13,782 bases of DNA from Faecalibacterium sp. (GCA_017483235.1 JAFULE010000192.1:1-13782); one strand, 5' to 3'. Shown: positions 1 to 7,335, counted from the first letter of the stretch. Translations and numbers: made by a program. The notes: generated by a model from the letters alone, not told the origin.

Positions 1-6
1 ACACGC

Positions 7-28
7 ATAGGGTGGAGGGAAGCCCTAT
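7..28 (+). other. Short hairpin in the leader of the first gene
   Basis: The arms at 7-13 and 22-28 (ATAGGGT / GCCCTAT) pair over seven bases, including one G-T pair, around an eight-base loop. The hairpin lies 25 bases upstream of the start codon at 54. There is no T-tract, so it is not an obvious terminator. It could be the end of a leader structure or chance. The promoter of this transcript lies outside the window. Confidence 0.3.
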
Positions 29-53
29 TCTGTAAGCAAAGGAGAAACCGCCC

Positions 54-2696
54 ATGGCAAACGGAATTTTACGCATTCAAAGCTTTGGGGCACGGCAGTC
101 TACCCCGGTGCCGCAGGTGACCGTTGTGATCACCGGCCCCGACTTTGAAACCACCCTGATCACCGACGATGAAGGGAATGCCGCCGACCTTGAAATTGCC
201 GCGCCGGCCTGCCGCTACTCGCTGGACGAAAACAATACCACCGTAACCCCGTATTCCACCGTGAACCTGTATGCCTATCGGGAGGGCTACCGCCCGGTGG
301 AAATTCAGGGGGTACAGATCTTTGCCGGTCAGGTCACTTTAGCTGCACTGGAAATGATCCCCGCCGAGGGAGATGTACAGCCCATTGCTGACGACCCGGT
401 GATCATACCGGTGCACTCACTGTTTGCCGGCACCGGCGGCAGCGGCCCTGCCCCCGCCGAGCTGTGCGAGGGCGACTGGGTGCTGAACCAGGTGGTTATC
501 CCCACCAACATCACGGTACATCTGGGCAAACCGGCCGCCTCGGCCCGCAATGTAACCGTTTCATTCCGCGATTACATTGCCAACGTAGCCTCCAGCGAGG
601 TATACCCCACCTGGCCCGAGCAGGCCCTGCGGGCCAACATTCACGCCCAGATCAGTCTGGCGCTGAACCGCATTTACACCGAATGGTACCCCAGCAAGGG
701 CTACACCTTCAACATCACCAACTCCACCAGCTACGACCAGTACTATGTACACGGCCGCACCGTGTTTGACGTGATGGTGCGCATTACCGACGATATCTTC
801 AACACCTATCTGCGCAAGCGCGGCACGGTCAACCCCTATTATGCCGAATACTGCGACGGTAAAAGCGTCAGCTGCCCCGGCATGAAGCAGTGGGGCACCG
901 TTACGCTGGCCAATCAGGGCCGCAATGCATTGCAGATCCTGCAGAACTACTACGGCAGCGACATCGAGATCGTGCGCACTTCGAACATTCAGGCCATTCC
1001 CGAAAGCTACCCCGGCACCCCGCTGCGCGAGGGGGACAGCGGCACCAATGTGTTTATTCTGCAGCGGCAGCTGAACCGCATTACCAAGGATTATCCCTTC
1101 TTCGGTCTGTTGAATGTGGATGGCGTGTTCAGTCCCGAGATGACCCGGACGGTGCAGCGGTTTCAGCAGCAGTTCGGCCTGACCGCCGACGGGGTGGTAG
1201 GCCGGCAGACATGGTATAAGATCAGCTACATCTACGTTTCGGTCAAGGATCTGGCCGAACTGACCAGCGAGGGCGAAACCTCGTCCGGCAATCTTTCGGA
1301 CGGCACCTGGGGCGGGGTGATCCTGCGGCGGGGCAGCACCGGCACCGCGGTAGAGCAGCTGCAATATTGGCTGAACGTGCTTTCGGATTTTTACAGCGAT
1401 CTGCCCAGCCTGACCGTGGACGGCAGCTTTGGTGCTGCCACCGAAGCTGCCGTGCGGGCATTCCAGACCCGGTTCGACCTGACGGTGGACGGCATTGTGG
1501 GCGAAGTTACCTGGACCGAGATTTTTGAACAGTACCAAAGTATCCAGACCGACATCAGCCCCGGGCAGCCCAGCCAGTATCCCGGCAGCCCGCTGCAGCA
1601 GGGCGACCGGGGCAGCAATGTGATGCTGGTGCAGTTCTGGCTGAAGATTGCCCGCAGCGTCTACTCTGCTCTGCCTGACCTGACGGTGGATGGGGTATTC
1701 GGCGCAGGTACCCGGGCCGCAGTGGTGGCCTTTCAGACCTATTTTGACCTGACCGCTGACGGCGTTGTGGGGCAGGCGACCTGGAACAAACTGCACGAGG
1801 TGTACAACGGCATTGCCAACGACCTGCTTTCGCCCGATCTGCGCCCCGGCGAATATCCCGGTGTGCTGCGCCGCGGCAGCAGCGGCACCGCCGTGCGCGA
1901 GCTGCAATTTTACCTGTATCTGGCCGCCACCTTTGACAGCAGCCTGCCCACCGTAACCATTGACGGCAGCTTTGGTGCTGCCACCGAAGCCGCCGTGCGG
2001 GCATTTCAGCAAACGGCCGAGCTGACGGTGGACGGTATTGTAGGCCGCGCCACATGGGATGCGCTGTATGCGCTGGCGTCCCGGCTGCGGCAAAGCGGGT
2101 CGGTCATCACGGTGACACGGCTGCCCTACCCCGGCCAGCCCCTAACTTTGGGCAGTACGGGCGAAGCGGTGCGGTATTATTCTTCGCTGATCCAGCGTAT
2201 CGCCTTTTACTACGACACGGTGCAGGCCGGCGGTGTGACCGACTTTTTTGACGATAGCCTGCAGATCGCCACCCAAAGCTTCCAGCAGCTGGCACAGCTG
2301 CCGGTCACCGGGGTGGTGGATGCCGAAACATGGCTGGCCGCCGAGCTTCTAAGCCTTGCGCTGCTGGCGCAGGCATGGCCGCTGCGCGCTGACAACGACG
2401 ATCCCTACCCCGGCTTTGCCATCGGCGAGGGCAGCGCCGGGCCGCAGGTGCGGCAGGCACAGCGCTGGCTGAACAGCTTTGCCGCCCAGTACTGCCCCGA
2501 AAGCCATGTGGAAGAGGACGGCAGCTACGAAAACGACGAGAACGATGCCACCCGCAGTTTCCAGAATCGCTACAGCCTGCCCGAGACCGGCATCATTGAA
2601 CTGGAAACCTTGAACCAACTGCGCAGCATTGCCCTGCGGCTGGACCAGATCACCGAAGAAGGAGGAACGCTTTGTGGCCCGTGTTTTAATTTATGA
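54..2696 (+). CDS. SpoIID-like protein with six peptidoglycan-binding repeats
   Basis: This 880-residue protein starts at ATG 54 behind AAAGGAG (39-45). Residues 1-105 resemble an Ig-like or carboxypeptidase-regulatory domain. Residues 150-308 match the SpoIID/LytB layout. The stretch SSEVYPTWPEQAL (180-192) corresponds to the family's E-x-P...EALKAQ core, so E182 is the candidate catalytic glutamate. C267 and C274 could be the zinc-binding pair, and GMKQWG (276-281) matches the usual GMSQ(W/Y)G. Six PG_binding_1 units follow at about 319-390, 419-492, 509-585, 601-675, 692-765 and 785-858. Most open with YPG and a GS-G turn; the last two are degenerate. Known SpoIID cleaves glycan strands as a lytic transglycosylase, and similar clostridial proteins are often named spore cortex-lytic or peptidoglycan-binding proteins. 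No signal peptide is visible. The domain calls are by motif; the biological role is inferred. The gene overlaps the next one by 23 bases. Confidence 0.9.
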   Translation: MANGILRIQSFGARQSTPVPQVTVVITGPDFETTLITDDEGNAADLEIAAPACRYSLDENNTTVTPYSTVNLYAYREGYRPVEIQGVQIFAGQVTLAALEMIPAEGDVQPIADDPVIIPVHSLFAGTGGSGPAPAELCEGDWVLNQVVIPTNITVHLGKPAASARNVTVSFRDYIANVASSEVYPTWPEQALRANIHAQISLALNRIYTEWYPSKGYTFNITNSTSYDQYYVHGRTVFDVMVRITDDIFNTYLRKRGTVNPYYAEYCDGKSVSCPGMKQWGTVTLANQGRNALQILQNYYGSDIEIVRTSNIQAIPESYPGTPLREGDSGTNVFILQRQLNRITKDYPFFGLLNVDGVFSPEMTRTVQRFQQQFGLTADGVVGRQTWYKISYIYVSVKDLAELTSEGETSSGNLSDGTWGGVILRRGSTGTAVEQLQYWLNVLSDFYSDLPSLTVDGSFGAATEAAVRAFQTRFDLTVDGIVGEVTWTEIFEQYQSIQTDISPGQPSQYPGSPLQQGDRGSNVMLVQFWLKIARSVYSALPDLTVDGVFGAGTRAAVVAFQTYFDLTADGVVGQATWNKLHEVYNGIANDLLSPDLRPGEYPGVLRRGSSGTAVRELQFYLYLAATFDSSLPTVTIDGSFGAATEAAVRAFQQTAELTVDGIVGRATWDALYALASRLRQSGSVITVTRLPYPGQPLTLGSTGEAVRYYSSLIQRIAFYYDTVQAGGVTDFFDDSLQIATQSFQQLAQLPVTGVVDAETWLAAELLSLALLAQAWPLRADNDDPYPGFAIGEGSAGPQVRQAQRWLNSFAAQYCPESHVEEDGSYENDENDATRSFQNRYSLPETGIIELETLNQLRSIALRLDQITEEGGTLCGPCFNL
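1419..1466 (+). repeat. Intragenic repeat, copy A (encodes part of PG-binding unit 2)
   Basis: These 48 bases match 1962-2009 at 46 positions. The two differences are both silent third-codon changes (GCT/GCC and TTC/TTT). The encoded stretch is DGSFGAATEAAVRAFQ. The copies are 543 bases (181 codons) apart, which equals two repeat units. The intervening unit 3 is clearly different in sequence. Confidence 0.85.
1962..2009 (+). repeat. Intragenic repeat, copy B (encodes part of PG-binding unit 4)
   Basis: Partner of 1419-1466, identical at 46 of 48 bases and encoding the same 16 residues. Third codon positions are almost unchanged between the copies, whereas other repeat units have drifted. That points to recent duplication or gene conversion rather than protein-level selection alone. 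Confidence 0.85.
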
Positions 2697-3366
2697 CGCC
2701 TTTGAAAACCGCATTTACACCTACCCCGACCTGCGGGAAAACGACCCCATGCCCTACAGCACCGGCCGAACCCTGACTGTGGGGGAATTTCGGGGTGAGT
2801 CGGGCAGCAATACCCTGTGGACCACCACCGCCGCCATGTCAGCATGGAACCTGACCCGCCGCAGTTATGGGCAGGGCATCCATGTAGGGTATGCCTTCCG
2901 CCGTATTTGGGAGGGCGGCCACGGCACCCGCAGCCAACACTACGCCGGGGTGGCCTTTGATGTGGGGCAGGGGCAGGGCAGCAGCGCCCGCAATGCCATC
3001 TGGCGTGCCGCCGACCGCACCGGGGCGTGGGGCTATGTGGAGCCGCAAAGCCTGACCCCCACCTGGGTGCATTTTGACCGCCGCTACGGCACCCCCGCCT
3101 GCAGCGGCACCACCAGCGGTTACCCCACCCTGCGCCGGGGCAGCCGCAGCACCTATGTGATGATTTTACAGGACGCCCTTTCCACCATGGGGTACGACAC
3201 CGGCAGCCGCATCGACGGCATTTTCGGCGCCCGTACCGAAAGCGCGGTGCGGGGCTACCAGCGGCGCACCGGCCTTACCGCCGACGGCATCTGCGGCTGC
3301 AACACCTGGAAAAAGCTGAGCACCTCGGTGCTGGGGGTTGGACGCACTCAGACCACCATCGACTGA
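2674..3366 (+). CDS. M15-type peptidase with C-terminal peptidoglycan-binding domain
   Basis: The reading frame is open from 2629, but the best start is GTG 2674, seven bases behind GGAGGA (2661-2666). This gives 230 residues and a 23-base overlap with the upstream gene, so the two are probably translationally coupled. Residues 40-140 carry the M15 metallopeptidase pattern: S-x-H89-x6-D96 (SQHYAGVAFD) and W-x-H133-F-D. The likely zinc ligands are H89, D96 and H133. Enzymes of this fold are D,D- or L,D-peptidases that cut peptidoglycan stem peptides. Residues 150-215 form one PG_binding_1 unit (YPTLRRGSRS, DGIFGARTESAVRGYQ, LTADGICG). As in its neighbour, no signal peptide is seen. The pairing with a SpoIID-like protein suggests joint wall or spore-cortex remodelling. 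Exact bond specificity cannot be told from the sequence. Confidence 0.88.
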   Translation: MARVLIYDAFENRIYTYPDLRENDPMPYSTGRTLTVGEFRGESGSNTLWTTTAAMSAWNLTRRSYGQGIHVGYAFRRIWEGGHGTRSQHYAGVAFDVGQGQGSSARNAIWRAADRTGAWGYVEPQSLTPTWVHFDRRYGTPACSGTTSGYPTLRRGSRSTYVMILQDALSTMGYDTGSRIDGIFGARTESAVRGYQRRTGLTADGICGCNTWKKLSTSVLGVGRTQTTID

Positions 3367-3376
3367 ACCGACCGAA

Positions 3377-3410
3377 AAACCGCCGCCCGGTCTGCACCGG
3401 GCGGCGGTTT
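3377..3410. terminator. Bidirectional terminator between convergent genes
   Basis: A perfect 15-bp stem (arms 3377-3391 and 3396-3410) closes on the four-base loop CTGC. The A-run at 3375-3379 gives a T-tract when read on the minus strand. The plus-strand side has TTT in the stem followed by TTGGTT. It sits 10 bases after the peptidase stop and just beyond the end of the convergent dehydrogenase gene, so it can serve both. Confidence 0.9.
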
Positions 3411-3419
3411 GGTTCGTGA

Positions 3420-4382
3420 TCACGGGTTGACGATGTTTTCCCCACAGCCTGCCAGAAAGCTGCGCAGGTTCTGGGTGGTGATGGCCGCCAGACGCCCCAG
3501 CGCCCCGCCGGTGGCCCATGCCACATGAGGGGTCAGCAAAGCATTTTGCACCCCACGCAGGGGGCTGTCGGGCGGCAGGGGTTCGGCGGCAAAGGCGTCG
3601 GCGGCGTAAAAGCCGAGCTGTCCGTTTTGGCAGGCAGTCGCCACGGCGGCTTCGTCCACCAGTGCGCCCCGTGCGGTGTTGATCAGCACCGCCCCCCGCT
3701 TCATCTTTGCCAGCGCCGCGGCATCGATGATGCCCCGGGTCTGAGGCGTGGCAGGGGCGTGCAGGCTGACCACATCCGACCGCTGCAAAAGCTCATCCAG
3801 CGATACAAATTCCACCCCGTCGGCGGCGTACTCAGGCCGCAGGGTACGGGTAGCGGCCAGCACCCGCATGCCAAAGGCCTTGCCGATGCGTGCGGTCTGA
3901 CGGCCAATGCTGCCATAGCCAAAGATACCCAGCGTTTTGCCGTACAGTTCCACCTGCGGCAGAATATTGTACTGCGCCGGCACCTCCAGCTGCCAGTGAC
4001 CGGCGCGCACCGCGGTGTTCTGCCGCTCGGGGCACTGGCAGACCGCCAGCAGCAGGCTGAAGGCCATCTGGGCCACGCTGTAGGTGGAATAGCCCGGCAC
4101 ATTGGCCACCGCCACCCCATGGCGGCGGCAGGCCTCCAAATCCAGATTGTCGGTGCCGGTGGCAATGATGCCCACCCATTTCAGATTGGGGCACTGCTGC
4201 AGCACCGGCTCGTCGATACGGCATTTGTTCAGAATGACCAGCTCGGCGTTGCCAATGCGCTGGGCCACCTGATGGGGCGCGGTGCGGGCATATTCGGTCA
4301 CATCCGGCACCATAGCGCGCAAAGCGCCCCAGTCCAGATCGTTTTCGTGCAGGGCATAGCTTTCCAGCATCACCAGTTTCAT
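3420..4382 (-). CDS. D-2-hydroxyacid dehydrogenase (glycerate dehydrogenase-like)
   Basis: This NAD(P)-dependent oxidoreductase has 320 residues, the normal length for the family. The Rossmann fingerprint G155-Y-G-S-I-G160 follows the hinge segment VELYGKTLGI. The catalytic triad is in place: R238 in NTARGAL, E267 in AAEPLPPDSPL and H286 in TPHVAWAT. The N-terminal half, including NVPGYSTYSVAQMAF, resembles clostridial glycerate dehydrogenase/hydroxypyruvate reductase, which interconverts hydroxypyruvate and D-glycerate. Substrate choice in this family is not readable from motifs, so other 2-keto acids are possible. The start ATG at 4382 is preceded by AAAGGA. It lies 24 bases after the stop of the upstream GNAT-like gene, so the two are probably co-transcribed. 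Confidence 0.93.
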   Translation of the reverse strand: MKLVMLESYALHENDLDWGALRAMVPDVTEYARTAPHQVAQRIGNAELVILNKCRIDEPVLQQCPNLKWVGIIATGTDNLDLEACRRHGVAVANVPGYSTYSVAQMAFSLLLAVCQCPERQNTAVRAGHWQLEVPAQYNILPQVELYGKTLGIFGYGSIGRQTARIGKAFGMRVLAATRTLRPEYAADGVEFVSLDELLQRSDVVSLHAPATPQTRGIIDAAALAKMKRGAVLINTARGALVDEAAVATACQNGQLGFYAADAFAAEPLPPDSPLRGVQNALLTPHVAWATGGALGRLAAITTQNLRSFLAGCGENIVNP

Positions 4383-4406
4383 GGTGTTTCACATCCTTTG
4401 GTTTCG

Positions 4407-5042
4407 TTAGGTGGGCACAAGCTGCAGTGCGCAGCCGGCAGGGGTGGGGCGGCTGGCCACCGCAGCCCAGCCCCGGCACAGCAGCAGGGCCAGATGGGTG
4501 GCATCGGCCAGCTCGACCCAGACGCCCTGATCGGCGGGATTGGGGCCGTCGGCGGTGAACAGATAACAGGGCGACAGGCCGGTAAGGGGGCGCAGGGCCC
4601 GCAGCGCAAAGCCCTGCTGTAAGTACAGCGGTACCAGCGGCTCGGCTTCGGGGGTGCGCTCCAGCACAGCCCACACCGGGCAGCCCGGGGCCAACCGGTG
4701 CAGATATCGCTTTGCCGCTGCCAGCAGCTGGCGCACGGTGGCAGGGTCACTGTTGATGGGCGGGGTAAGGATATAGGTGCGCTGCCGGGGCAGGCCGATC
4801 CACTCCCGCAGGGCCGCAGCAAGGGCAAGGTTTGCCTCGGCGGGCAGCACCAGCAGCGCCGCGTCGGGGCGGTCAAGGGCAGCACACACACCAAAAGCCT
4901 GCCCCACCGTCAGCATACGAAGTACTTCGCTGCGGGGGCGGTATAAACTGCCGGCTTCGGTTTGGGCCAACGCACAGAATTCCTGCGCAGAAAGCCGGCG
5001 GGCGGTGAACTGTTCGGGTGGGCATTCGCAAAGTTGCAGCAT
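4407..5042 (-). CDS. Uncharacterised protein, weakly GNAT-like
   Basis: The frame is open further upstream, but ATG at 5042 has an excellent site (AAGGAGG, six bases away) and gives 211 residues. I do not recognise a close family. Features compatible with a GNAT acetyltransferase are an N-terminal FTARRLSAQEF strand-helix, a central helical stretch rich in Ala and Leu, and PLYLQQGFALRALRPLTG (about 151-168). The last resembles the C-terminal 'x-LY-x-x-x-GF' strand of GNAT proteins. The typical acetyl-CoA loop (Q/R-x-x-G-x-G/A) is not evident, so the protein may be a degenerate or divergent member. No membrane segments or signal peptide are seen. It lies between a sirtuin gene and a dehydrogenase gene on the same strand. 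Confidence 0.75.
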   Translation of the reverse strand: MLQLCECPPEQFTARRLSAQEFCALAQTEAGSLYRPRSEVLRMLTVGQAFGVCAALDRPDAALLVLPAEANLALAAALREWIGLPRQRTYILTPPINSDPATVRQLLAAAKRYLHRLAPGCPVWAVLERTPEAEPLVPLYLQQGFALRALRPLTGLSPCYLFTADGPNPADQGVWVELADATHLALLLCRGWAAVASRPTPAGCALQLVPT

Positions 5043-5088
5043 GGGGTTCCTCCTTGGGCAGATAAAGTCAATGGATGGCTTTATGCTA

Positions 5089-5105
5089 CCGCAGGAACGC
5101 TGCGG
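5089..5105. other. Small hairpin between the sirtuin and GNAT-like genes
   Basis: CCGCAG / CTGCGG arms (5089-5094 and 5100-5105) enclose a five-base loop, 20 bases beyond the sirtuin stop. On the minus strand no T-run follows, so at most it is a weak or factor-assisted terminator or an mRNA 3'-end structure. The 82-base gap holds no promoter that I can support. Confidence 0.35.
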
Positions 5106-5124
5106 ATTTTGCCGGTTTGGGCGG

Positions 5125-5850
5125 TTACAGCTGCAGCGGGGTATCGGGGTCCAGCACCTGCCCGATGGGGGCAGCAATGCACAAACTGGCGGTACGGTCG
5201 GCGCGGGTGGGCTGCATGTTGATCACCACCAGATTATCGCCGCGGAAGTAATCCACCAGCCCTGCCGCCGGGTACACCACCATACTGGTGCCGCCGATGA
5301 TCAAGGTGTCGGCGCTGCGGATGGCCTTGACCGCCCCCGAAAGGGTTTGCTGATCCAGCCCTTCCTGATATAACACCACGTCCGGTTTTACAAGGCAGCC
5401 ACAAGCAGTGCAGCGGGGCACGCCGGTGCTTTGCGCAATGAATTCAGGGCCGTAAAATTTGCCGCAGCCGATGCAATAGTTGCGGTGTACCGAACCGTGC
5501 AGCTCGTACACCGTTTTGCTGCCCGCCGCCTGATGCAGCCCATCGATGTTCTGGGTGATCACCGCTTTCAGCTTGCCCTCTGCTTCCAGCCGGGCCAGGC
5601 GCAGGTGGGCGGCATTGGGCTTTGCCCCCTTGAAGATCATCTTCTCACGGTAGAACTTGTAGAATTCCGCTGTGTTTTCTTCCCAAAATCTGTGGCTGAG
5701 GATGGTTTCGGGCGGATAGGCATACTTCTGGTGATACAGGCCATCCACACTGCGAAAATCAGGAATCCCCGATTCGGTGGAAACGCCCGCGCCCCCAAAA
5801 AACACAATACGGCTGCTGTTTGCCAGAATTTTTTCCAGCGCTTCGACCAT
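5125..5850 (-). CDS. cobB: Sir2-family NAD-dependent protein deacylase
   Basis: This 241-residue sirtuin removes acyl groups from lysine while consuming NAD+, releasing nicotinamide and O-acyl-ADP-ribose. The visible motifs are GAGVSTESGIPDFRS (20-34), the TQNIDGLH loop (99-106), the catalytic histidine H118 in ELHGS, and the structural zinc cysteines C126, C129, C147 and C150. GGTSMVVYPA (186-195) and the late VVINMQPT complete the Rossmann fold. Where E. coli CobB has Y-x-x-R for succinyl-lysine, this protein reads Y64-K-F-Y67. That looks more like the Thermotoga deacetylase, so a plain deacetylase is likelier than a desuccinylase; this is inferred from alignment by eye. ATG 5850 follows a purine-rich GGGGGGCG site. 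The gene is divergent from nnrD across an 81-base spacer. Confidence 0.95.
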   Translation of the reverse strand: MVEALEKILANSSRIVFFGGAGVSTESGIPDFRSVDGLYHQKYAYPPETILSHRFWEENTAEFYKFYREKMIFKGAKPNAAHLRLARLEAEGKLKAVITQNIDGLHQAAGSKTVYELHGSVHRNYCIGCGKFYGPEFIAQSTGVPRCTACGCLVKPDVVLYQEGLDQQTLSGAVKAIRSADTLIIGGTSMVVYPAAGLVDYFRGDNLVVINMQPTRADRTASLCIAAPIGQVLDPDTPLQL

Positions 5851-5878
5851 ATTCGCCCCCCCTTTTCAGCGTTTGCGG

Positions 5879-5916
5879 TTTGTGCTATGATGAATACAAA
5901 TCAAGTATAGCACAAA
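5879..5916. promoter_or_regulatory. Symmetric divergent promoter region (sirtuin / nnrD)
   Basis: A perfect 10-bp inverted repeat, TTTGTGCTAT (5879-5888) and ATAGCACAAA (5907-5916), has an 18-base spacer. Each arm contains an extended -10. On the plus strand it is TGC-TATGAT (-10 at 5886-5891), with a possible -35 TTTTCA at 5862-5867. On the minus strand it is TGC-TATACT (-10 at 5909-5904), with only a weak -35. Both predicted start points fall near 5897-5898, so the two polymerases would occupy overlapping DNA. Confidence 0.65.
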
Positions 5917-5931
5917 ACACGGAGGATGGAT

Positions 5932-6846
5932 ATGGCACAGGTATTTTCGGCCCAGGAGGTTTTCGAACTTTTGCCCCAGCGCCGCGCCGAAAGCCACAAG
6001 GGCAGCTACGGTAAGCTGCTGATTGTGGCCGGTTCGTACCGGTATCGGGGTGCGGCCGCACTGGCGGTGGAGGGCGCTTTGCGCACCGGTGCCGGCATTG
6101 TGACCCTTGCCGCGGTGGAACCGGTGCTGCAGACCGTACTGCCCCGCCTGCCTGAATGCTGCTGCCTGCCCTGCAGCGCGGCACTGCACGGCGGTATCGG
6201 TGCCGAAAATCTGCCCGCCCTGCTGGAGGCGCTGAAAGGCTGCACCGCCCTGCTGATCGGCCCGGGCCTTGGCCTGACCGACGATACCAAGCAGCTGGTG
6301 GCAGCGCTGGTCAGCGCTGCCGAGTGCCCGGTAGTGCTGGATGCGGATGGCCTGAACGCAGCAGCCGCCCTGATGAAGGACCTGAGCCCCGATGAAACCG
6401 GCGCAGCCCCCAGCCTGCCCCGCCCTGCCGGCGGCGCCCCGCTGGTGCTGACCCCGCACCCCGGCGAGATGGTACGGCTGAGCGGCCTTGCCCCGGACGA
6501 GATCGCCGCCAGCCGCAGCACGGTGGCTGCCGGTTACGCCCGGGCCAACAACTGTGTGCTGGTGCTGAAAGGGCACCGCACCGTAACCGCCGCACCGGAC
6601 GGCCGCATCTGCAAAAACACCACCGGTAACCCCGGCCTTGCCCGGGGCGGCAGCGGGGATGTTCTGGCCGGCATGATCGGCGGGCTGCTGGCCCAAAAGC
6701 TGGATGCCTACGACGCGGCCGCCTGCGCGGTATGGCTGCACGGTGCCGCCGCCGACGGCGCCGCCCAGCGAATGGGGCAATACGGCATGCTGCCCCACGA
6801 TATTTTTTACGATCTGGAACGGCTGTTTGCCCAGAACGGGAGGTAA
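5932..6846 (+). CDS. nnrD: ADP-dependent (S)-NAD(P)H-hydrate dehydratase
   Basis: This ribokinase-fold repair enzyme dehydrates damaged NAD(P)HX back to NAD(P)H using ADP. Two in-frame ATGs are available. The one at 5932 sits six bases from GGAGG (5921-5925), while that at 5926 abuts it, so 5932 is chosen (304 residues). The motifs, numbered from 5932, are SHKGSYGKLLIVAGS (22-36), GPGLG (110-114), LDADGLN (136-142), TPHPGEM (174-180) and the catalytic anion-hole block GGSGDVL (239-245, with D243 the expected base). In many bacteria the dehydratase is fused to the NnrE epimerase. Here only the dehydratase half is present, and no epimerase gene is in the window. The gene is followed after three bases by ogt, and is divergent from an NAD-consuming sirtuin. 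Confidence 0.95.
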   Translation: MAQVFSAQEVFELLPQRRAESHKGSYGKLLIVAGSYRYRGAAALAVEGALRTGAGIVTLAAVEPVLQTVLPRLPECCCLPCSAALHGGIGAENLPALLEALKGCTALLIGPGLGLTDDTKQLVAALVSAAECPVVLDADGLNAAAALMKDLSPDETGAAPSLPRPAGGAPLVLTPHPGEMVRLSGLAPDEIAASRSTVAAGYARANNCVLVLKGHRTVTAAPDGRICKNTTGNPGLARGGSGDVLAGMIGGLLAQKLDAYDAAACAVWLHGAAADGAAQRMGQYGMLPHDIFYDLERLFAQNGR

Positions 6847-6849
6847 GCG

Positions 6850-7323
6850 GTGGCCCACTGTGAATGGTATATCCACAGCCCCATCGGCCCGCTGCGGCTG
6901 GAGGAAACCGACGGCTTTGTGACTGGGCTGTGGTTCTGCGCCGGGCAGCCAACGCCGCCCCCAACCGACTGCCCCAGCCCGCTGCTGGCCGAAGCCGCGC
7001 GGCAGCTGCAGGAGTATTTTGCCGGCCGGCGCGCCGAATTTGAGCTGCCCCTGCGGGCCGACGGCACCGATTTTCAAAAAGCGGTGTGGGCTGTGATGGA
7101 TCAGATCCCCTACGGACAGACCCGCACCTACGGCCAGCTGGCTGCCACCCTTGGCAAGCCGGGCGCGGCCCGGGCCGTGGGCGGCGCCTGCCACAACAAC
7201 CCCATCGGCATTTTTCAGCCCTGCCACCGGGTGGTGGGAGCAAACGGCCACCTGACCGGCTTTGCAGGCGGGCTGGAGGTAAAACAGCAGCTTCTTGCGC
7301 TGGAATCAAAACACACCAGGTAA
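6850..7323 (+). CDS. ogt: Methylated-DNA-[protein]-cysteine S-methyltransferase
   Basis: This 157-residue suicide repair protein transfers the alkyl group from O6-alkylguanine in DNA to its own cysteine. The acceptor is C125 in Q-PCHRVVG (123-130). The helix-turn-helix part has FQKAVW (75-80), IPYGQTRTYGQLA (86-98) and RAVGGACHNNPI (108-119), and the C-terminal GFAGGLEVKQ (137-146) is typical. Length is normal for the single-domain Ogt/MGMT family, with no Ada regulatory domain. The start is GTG 6850, six bases from GGGAGG (6838-6843), which itself overlaps the end of nnrD, so the pair is probably translated together. The residue before PCHR is usually hydrophobic but is Gln here; activity is still expected. 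Confidence 0.95.
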   Translation: MAHCEWYIHSPIGPLRLEETDGFVTGLWFCAGQPTPPPTDCPSPLLAEAARQLQEYFAGRRAEFELPLRADGTDFQKAVWAVMDQIPYGQTRTYGQLAATLGKPGAARAVGGACHNNPIGIFQPCHRVVGANGHLTGFAGGLEVKQQLLALESKHTR

Positions 7324-7335
7324 ATACAAAGCAGC

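Noticed and set aside
1419..2009. The repeated segments as a CRISPR array or mobile repeat
   Set aside because: There are only two copies, in frame, encoding the conserved core of a peptidoglycan-binding domain.
561..2093. A 510-codon open frame on the minus strand
   Set aside because: It is antisense to the peptidoglycan-binding repeat gene, is low in complexity (Gly, Ala, His, Gln) and has no domain. It is a by-product of GC-rich codon bias and repeat periodicity.
2629..2673. An upstream ATG start for the M15 peptidase gene
   Set aside because: It lies upstream of the strong GGAGGA site and would add 15 residues with no family match. GTG 2674 has ideal spacing.
54..3366. The wall genes as a prophage lysis module
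   Set aside because: No holin, tail, capsid or integrase genes are nearby, and the SpoIID-like domain and architecture match chromosomal clostridial cell-wall proteins.
3525..4622. A 365-codon open frame on the plus strand
   Set aside because: It is antisense to the dehydrogenase and part of the GNAT-like gene. The minus-strand products have all the expected catalytic residues, and this frame has none.
5866..7251. A 461-codon open frame on the minus strand
   Set aside because: It runs antisense across nnrD and ogt, both of which have full family motifs. Its composition is Gly/Ala/Gln-rich with no recognisable fold.
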